Assembly: GCF_002902965.1 (NCBI RefSeq)
Contig: NZ_CP026108.1
Span: 744,001 to 808,000, forward strand
Origin: Paraburkholderia hospita
GTDB taxonomy: Bacteria > Pseudomonadota > Gammaproteobacteria > Burkholderiales > Burkholderiaceae
Direction of reading: 5' to 3'
DNA: 64,000 nucleotides
Shown here piece by piece: positions 60,135 to 64,000 of this stretch. Each line of letters opens with the position of its first letter. Within the stretch, counting starts at the first letter, position 1. The position numbers were made by a program, and so were the translations under genes. The notes under the pieces are model-generated. The model worked only from the letters and a program-made list of their open reading frames with translations. It had not been told where the DNA came from and did not search any database.

Positions 60135-60770
60135 TTATTGGGCTTCGGGCTTGTAGTTCGGGTTCAGGTGCCCATCATCGTCAAGCAGTCGATAGAACTG
60201 CGTCCAGACGTCATCCTTCTTTGCACTAGCAATGTGGCAGTATGCGCATTCCTCTTTCGCCTTGACTTTCGCCATCTTTGCCTTCGGCTCGAAGTGATTG
60301 AAGTTGAAGTATCCCCAACCGTCTGTCGCGGCGAAACGCTTTGAATCTTTCACCGTGACATCAGCGCCGTTGAACTTCCCAGGGAACAGGCCTCGACCGG
60401 ACGGCTCATTTCTTGAACCATCAGGAAACTGCTGCGGCGTCGTCAGCTGAAGTTCTTTGACAAAGATGGTCCCTTCAGGGAATTCGCCGGTTTTCTTGTA
60501 GATTGCGTACGAACCCGGCTCAATGTAGACGTTGTGGTACTCGGGGAAGTTTGCCTTCCCTCCGTTAAGGGCGTTCGGCGTCAACGGACTTCCGACGTAG
60601 ATCCATTGGTGGAAGTTCTTTGGAAGCAGAAGCTGGCCATCTGCGGTGTATTGCGGCAGTTGCCGCTTTACCGTGGGAAGGTCTTGTCCATCCGAGTCAG
60701 CCCAAGCGCCGGTGCTAAATGATGCGCACGCGATCAATACTGCACTAATGACTGAGAGTCGCTTCAACAT
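60135..60770 (-). CDS. Cytochrome P460-family protein
   Basis: 211 aa with a clear signal peptide (ISAVLIACASFSTGAWA-DS). The mature fold includes PKNFHQWIYVGSPLTPNALN, YHNVYIEPGSYAIY and the heme attachment CAYCHIAS near the C-terminus. P460 proteins are periplasmic hemoproteins that oxidise hydroxylamine to NO or N2O or bind NO; true P460 has a heme-Lys cross-link, and several Lys precede this heme (PKAKMAKVKAKEE), but which one would bond cannot be told. Divergent from ResB and upstream of the oxidase operon, hinting at a shared role in respiration under nitrosative stress. Confidence 0.9.
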   Translation of the reverse strand: MLKRLSVISAVLIACASFSTGAWADSDGQDLPTVKRQLPQYTADGQLLLPKNFHQWIYVGSPLTPNALNGGKANFPEYHNVYIEPGSYAIYKKTGEFPEGTIFVKELQLTTPQQFPDGSRNEPSGRGLFPGKFNGADVTVKDSKRFAATDGWGYFNFNHFEPKAKMAKVKAKEECAYCHIASAKKDDVWTQFYRLLDDDGHLNPNYKPEAQ

Positions 60771-61180
60771 GCGGATTCTCCTATACGTGAACGAGATAAC
60801 CGGAATCTAGTACGCTTTGCGACGTCCCAGTCCGTAGCCTGTATTGGCTACGGAATTAAATACTTTTGAGGCTCATCATTCAACGATCCACAGGTATATG
60901 AATCATGCCCTTATGGTTGCGCCACGTTGATGCCGTACTCCAGCGTATCATGACGCTCTGTCAGCTGCCCGCCCAATGGGAGACATCGCCGGCGGGACGA
61001 GCTGATGACGCCGTCCCGTTCGATATACGCATGTATAGTCAGCCACTCTTTGTTCTCACCACAAACTCGTGTAGAAATCAGAATTGAGGATTGTTTTAAT
61101 TGTCCAAAGCACGCCGACAGTCGGAGTGACGATGATACCAATCCTTTACACCGTCCCACCTACCATTATCTGGAGTGCCC
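60771..61180. other. Intergenic region between P460 and resB
   Basis: About 400 bp control region for two divergent genes. No gene recognised. Confidence 0.5.
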
Positions 61181-63358
61181 TTGAGCGAGCGTCCGACGGC
61201 CGAAGGCCAGATTTGCTATAGAGTTCGCGGAAATGCATACGAGCTCAAGCACGCCATTGATCTTCTCAGGTCGATGCGTTTTGCCATCGCTTTGCTGGTG
61301 ATACTGGCGATTGCAAGCGTCGTGGGCACTGTCCTCACACAGGAGGATACCTACGTCAATTACGTGAACCAGTTCGGTCCATTTTGGGCTGACATTTTCC
61401 GCGGGCTCGATTTATACGACGTCTACGGATCCTGGTGGTTCATGCTGATCCTGGTCTTTCTTGTGATCTCGGTCTCACTCTGTTTGATTGACAATGCCCC
61501 GAAGATGATCCGGGACGCGCGCGGCTGGAAGGATCGCGTGCGCGAAGGAAGCCTGCGCGCATTCCGCCACAAGAGTGAGTTCCGCGCTACTGCGCTAGGT
61601 GGCGTCGATACGGCCGAACTGCTGATGCGCCTCGGACGTCAGCTGGGCTATAGGCTAGTCACCCGTAATACCGATACCGGAGAGATCCTGATTGCAGGTA
61701 AACGTGGTGCTCTTACAAAGCTAGGCTACATTTCGGCCCATTTGGCGATCGTGGTCATCTGCATTGGCGGCCTGCTGGACAGCAATCTGCCTATTCAGCT
61801 GCAGATGTGGTTCTCTGGGAAGACTGCGACCGAGTTGGATACGGAGGTAGACGCAGTTTCTCCGGATCACCGACTACCCCCTTCAAACCCGACTTTCCGC
61901 GGGTTCTCTCTTGTACCCGAAGGGCGGCAAACTAGCACGGTCGTACTTAGTCGCCGGGACGGTTCCTTGATCCAAGACCTGCCGTTTTCAATTCAGCTGA
62001 AAAAGTTCGTGGTTGATTATTATTCAACCGGCATGCCCAAACTTTTCGCCAGTGATATCGTGGTCACGGACCATAAGACTGGGCAACGCGTTCAGGCACG
62101 CGTCCAAGTGAACAAGCCGTTCACCTACGACGGCATTTCAATTTATCAATCCAGCTTTCAGGACGGCGGATCCAAGGTCGCGATGACCGTGTGGCCGATG
62201 GCCGGCACAGGAGAATTCACGGAGCAGCTTCAAGGCGTAATCGGGGGCGTTACGCAGATTCACCTTCCGGCCGCCGGAGAAAATAGAGAGATCGTGGAGC
62301 TGACCGACTTTCGTTCGATCAACGTCGAAGACACTCATAACGCGGACGATGTCCGTAGTGCGCGAGGCGCTCTGAAGGAACATTCTCTCGAGAAGGAGAT
62401 TGACGCACGACTCGGATCGGGCGCGAAAAGTAATCTACCTACGAGATTACGAAATCTAGGGCCCTCGATGCAGTACAAGGTTCGCGATATCAACGGGCAG
62501 GCCCACGAATATCAAACCTTCATGCTTCCAGTAAATATCTCCGGCCAGCAGGTGTTTATGAGCGGCGTAAGGCTGGGGGTCAACGATTCATTCCGCTTTC
62601 TCAGGATCCCCGCAGACGATTATAATTCAGTAAGGGACTGGATGAATCTTCGAGCCGCCCTGCAGTCTCCGAGCATGCGGAGCCAGGCCGTATCCCGATT
62701 CGTACGGCGTTCGTATTCGGATGCAGATACTGACGCTCAGAAAGTTGCTGCATCCGACGTATCTCGGCTGCTAGACCACTTCGCTGGGGCCGAGGGAACT
62801 AAGAGCCCAATGACAGTCCCGGCATCAGCCGGCGGCTTCATGGCGATTGCTGGCTTGATCGACCACTCCATGCCTGCGGCGCAACAGGAGAAGGCGGTGA
62901 TGGCCCTCCTACGCACGCTCAACGGTGTTATGTGGGATCTATGGCAGCTATCTCGCATTAAGCATGGCGAGCCTGAGACGAAACAAGATCCGTCACATAT
63001 GTCCTTTATCCGGGCTTCGGTCGATGCACTGTCAGACAGCTTCTACTACGGCGCGCCGATCTTCCTCCAACTTGACTCGTTCACGCAAGTTCAGGCGTCG
63101 GCATTCCAGTTGACTCGGGCACCAGGTAAGCGCTTCGTATATATCGGTAGCCTTTTGCTGGTGATCGGCATCTTCTCGATGTTCTATGTGCGCGAGCGGC
63201 GCCTCTGGTTCTGGATCAAGAGTTCAAAAGAAGGTGGCGCAGAAGTCTTGATGGCGATGTCCACCGCTCGACGTACGCTTGACTTCGAGAGGGAGTTTGT
63301 ACGTACGCGCGACGCGGTACACATCGCACTGGACACGAAAAGCGCTCAGACACGCTGA
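61181..63358 (+). CDS. resB: Cytochrome c biogenesis protein ResB
   Basis: About 725 aa. Early membrane helices (FAIALLVILAIASVVGTVL, FMLILVFLVISVSLCLI), then one at ~195-215 (YISAHLAIVVICIGGLL), a large periplasmic domain and a last helix near 655-675 followed by a cytoplasmic tail. ResB works with CcsA (ResC) in system II heme delivery and apocytochrome c maturation. Start: TTG 61181 with TGGAG nearby; GTG 61175 is also open. It lies next to genes for three c-type heme proteins or domains, which would need it, but the usual ccsA partner does not follow here. Confidence 0.93.
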   Translation: MSERPTAEGQICYRVRGNAYELKHAIDLLRSMRFAIALLVILAIASVVGTVLTQEDTYVNYVNQFGPFWADIFRGLDLYDVYGSWWFMLILVFLVISVSLCLIDNAPKMIRDARGWKDRVREGSLRAFRHKSEFRATALGGVDTAELLMRLGRQLGYRLVTRNTDTGEILIAGKRGALTKLGYISAHLAIVVICIGGLLDSNLPIQLQMWFSGKTATELDTEVDAVSPDHRLPPSNPTFRGFSLVPEGRQTSTVVLSRRDGSLIQDLPFSIQLKKFVVDYYSTGMPKLFASDIVVTDHKTGQRVQARVQVNKPFTYDGISIYQSSFQDGGSKVAMTVWPMAGTGEFTEQLQGVIGGVTQIHLPAAGENREIVELTDFRSINVEDTHNADDVRSARGALKEHSLEKEIDARLGSGAKSNLPTRLRNLGPSMQYKVRDINGQAHEYQTFMLPVNISGQQVFMSGVRLGVNDSFRFLRIPADDYNSVRDWMNLRAALQSPSMRSQAVSRFVRRSYSDADTDAQKVAASDVSRLLDHFAGAEGTKSPMTVPASAGGFMAIAGLIDHSMPAAQQEKAVMALLRTLNGVMWDLWQLSRIKHGEPETKQDPSHMSFIRASVDALSDSFYYGAPIFLQLDSFTQVQASAFQLTRAPGKRFVYIGSLLLVIGIFSMFYVRERRLWFWIKSSKEGGAEVLMAMSTARRTLDFEREFVRTRDAVHIALDTKSAQTR

Positions 63359-63366
63359 GGTCCCCA

Positions 63367-63391
63367 CCAGCCGGGCAACAAGTCCGGCTGG
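63367..63391. terminator. Hairpin downstream of resB
   Basis: Eight-pair stem CCAGCCGG/CCGGCTGG with a nine-base loop, 9 bp after the resB stop and before the convergent DUF2818 gene. No T-run on either side, so efficiency as an intrinsic terminator is uncertain. Confidence 0.5.
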
Positions 63392-63425
63392 CACATGACG
63401 TATCAAAGACCGGCGCTCGATGACA

Positions 63426-63731
63426 TCAGCGACGAAGCAATGTCCGTGGGAGCAGAAACCGAAAGACGAATCCTGGAAACGAAAACACCATCAATAGTGA
63501 TACGGTGATTACATAGAATTGCCATCCTTGGTCAAACACCCTACCCTCCCGTGCCTCCAACGAATATGCCGCTGAGGCCAAAATCATGTACATCAATACA
63601 AACTCCACTATATAAACCAAGGATGTCTTGCCATTTCGAAGGGTGATAACACCAAAGAACCTGCGTGTGGTAAAAGGAAAATTGGCCAACGATACGGCCA
63701 AGGTGAGAATAAACCAGCCGGAGACTGACAT
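63426..63731 (-). CDS. DUF2818 family membrane protein
   Basis: 101 aa, three transmembrane helices (WFILTLAVSLANFPF, VYIVEFVLMYMILASAAYSL, FYVITVSLLMVFSFPGFVF). The EAREGRVFDQGWQFY block and the FPGFVFRFL ending match DUF2818, best known in Betaproteobacteria next to the nuo (NADH dehydrogenase) genes. This copy stands away from nuo, beside the resB/oxidase cluster, and may be a second, respiratory-associated paralogue. Function unknown. Confidence 0.88.
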   Translation of the reverse strand: MSVSGWFILTLAVSLANFPFTTRRFFGVITLRNGKTSLVYIVEFVLMYMILASAAYSLEAREGRVFDQGWQFYVITVSLLMVFSFPGFVFRFLLPRTLLRR

Positions 63732-63913
63732 TGAGATTGACCTTATATCGCTTGTAACGTCGGATGGGAAGCTCCATGATGAGACCTGTGAATCCTGGTT
63801 CAGATGACGGGCTCAATAGTCTCAAAGCTACCAGCGTTCAATTGAACGCAACATCAGAACATAATTCAATGCTCCAAAGGTATAAATATTTAATACCTAA
63901 ATACACCTAGGCG

Positions 63914-63997
63914 GTCCCCGCGTGACCAGACAGACATAAGAGCCAGTCACGGCATCATGCGACCATGAACATGCAGGTTGCGCAGGTACGCGGGGAC
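63914..63997. repeat. Inverted repeat at the right edge
   Basis: GTCCCCGCGT (63914-63923) and ACGCGGGGAC (63988-63997) are perfect 10-bp inverted repeats separated by 64 bp. They may be a transcript hairpin or the start of an element that continues beyond the window. Confidence 0.5.
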
Positions 63998-64000
63998 AAC

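Noticed and set aside
1..64000. CRISPR arrays, tRNA and rRNA genes
   Set aside because: I saw no regularly spaced direct repeats and no cloverleaf or rRNA-like sequence. I could not run a covariance search, so a tRNA could still be missed.

Overview
The window looks like chromosomal DNA of a Burkholderiaceae bacterium, most likely Paraburkholderia or Caballeronia. This is inferred from GC-rich coding DNA with AT-rich accessory patches, an intracellular PhaZ depolymerase, DUF2818, DUF2798 and small GYGPAPFY-type exported proteins, and a ba3-type oxidase operon. No tRNA, rRNA or CRISPR array was seen.

Layout. 1-3.8 kb: a secreted multidomain glycoside hydrolase family 2 protein, cut by the left edge. 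5.4-22.4 kb: a signalling island. It holds two tandem copies of an 8.2-kb unit, each a FixJ/NarL-type response regulator followed by a giant (~1835 aa) kinase-like/STAND-ATPase/GAF-PAS/histidine-kinase protein, plus a third response regulator and a stand-alone receiver. A third giant kinase lies at 48.7-54.2 kb on the other strand. The kinases are flanked by wreckage of an RND efflux gene, an IS110 transposase and a chemotaxis receptor. 23-27 kb: a small exported protein, PhaZ and a DUF1488 protein. 27.6-33.1 kb: a HutC-like GntR regulator convergent to MFS, HAL/PAL-like and ornithine-cyclodeaminase-like genes, probably one catabolic module. 33.6-36.1 kb: an AhpD-like protein, a TnpB remnant and a BufB/BufC pair (DUF692/DUF2063) with no recognisable precursor peptide. 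36.6-46.7 kb: two MocR/PdxR-like regulators, a heme-like membrane protein, a PNPOx-family protein, a GST, a peroxiredoxin-like protein and a c-di-GMP phosphodiesterase. 46.7-48.7 kb and 54.2-55.8 kb: graveyards of IS fragments. 55.8-63.7 kb: a RidA protein, a ba3-type terminal oxidase operon (diheme cytochrome c, subunits I, II and an overlooked 52-aa IIa), a cytochrome P460, a solo ResB and a DUF2818 protein.

How it fits together. The strongest theme is the expanded two-component network: three giant hybrid kinases whose Ser/Thr-kinase-like domains have all lost the same catalytic residues, with three near-paralogous FixJ-type regulators and conserved short palindromes in the control regions. 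The respiratory block forms a second coherent unit, combining electron transfer to oxygen with a P460 protein suited to NO or hydroxylamine chemistry and a cytochrome c maturation factor. The remaining genes are typical accessory catabolic and redox functions.
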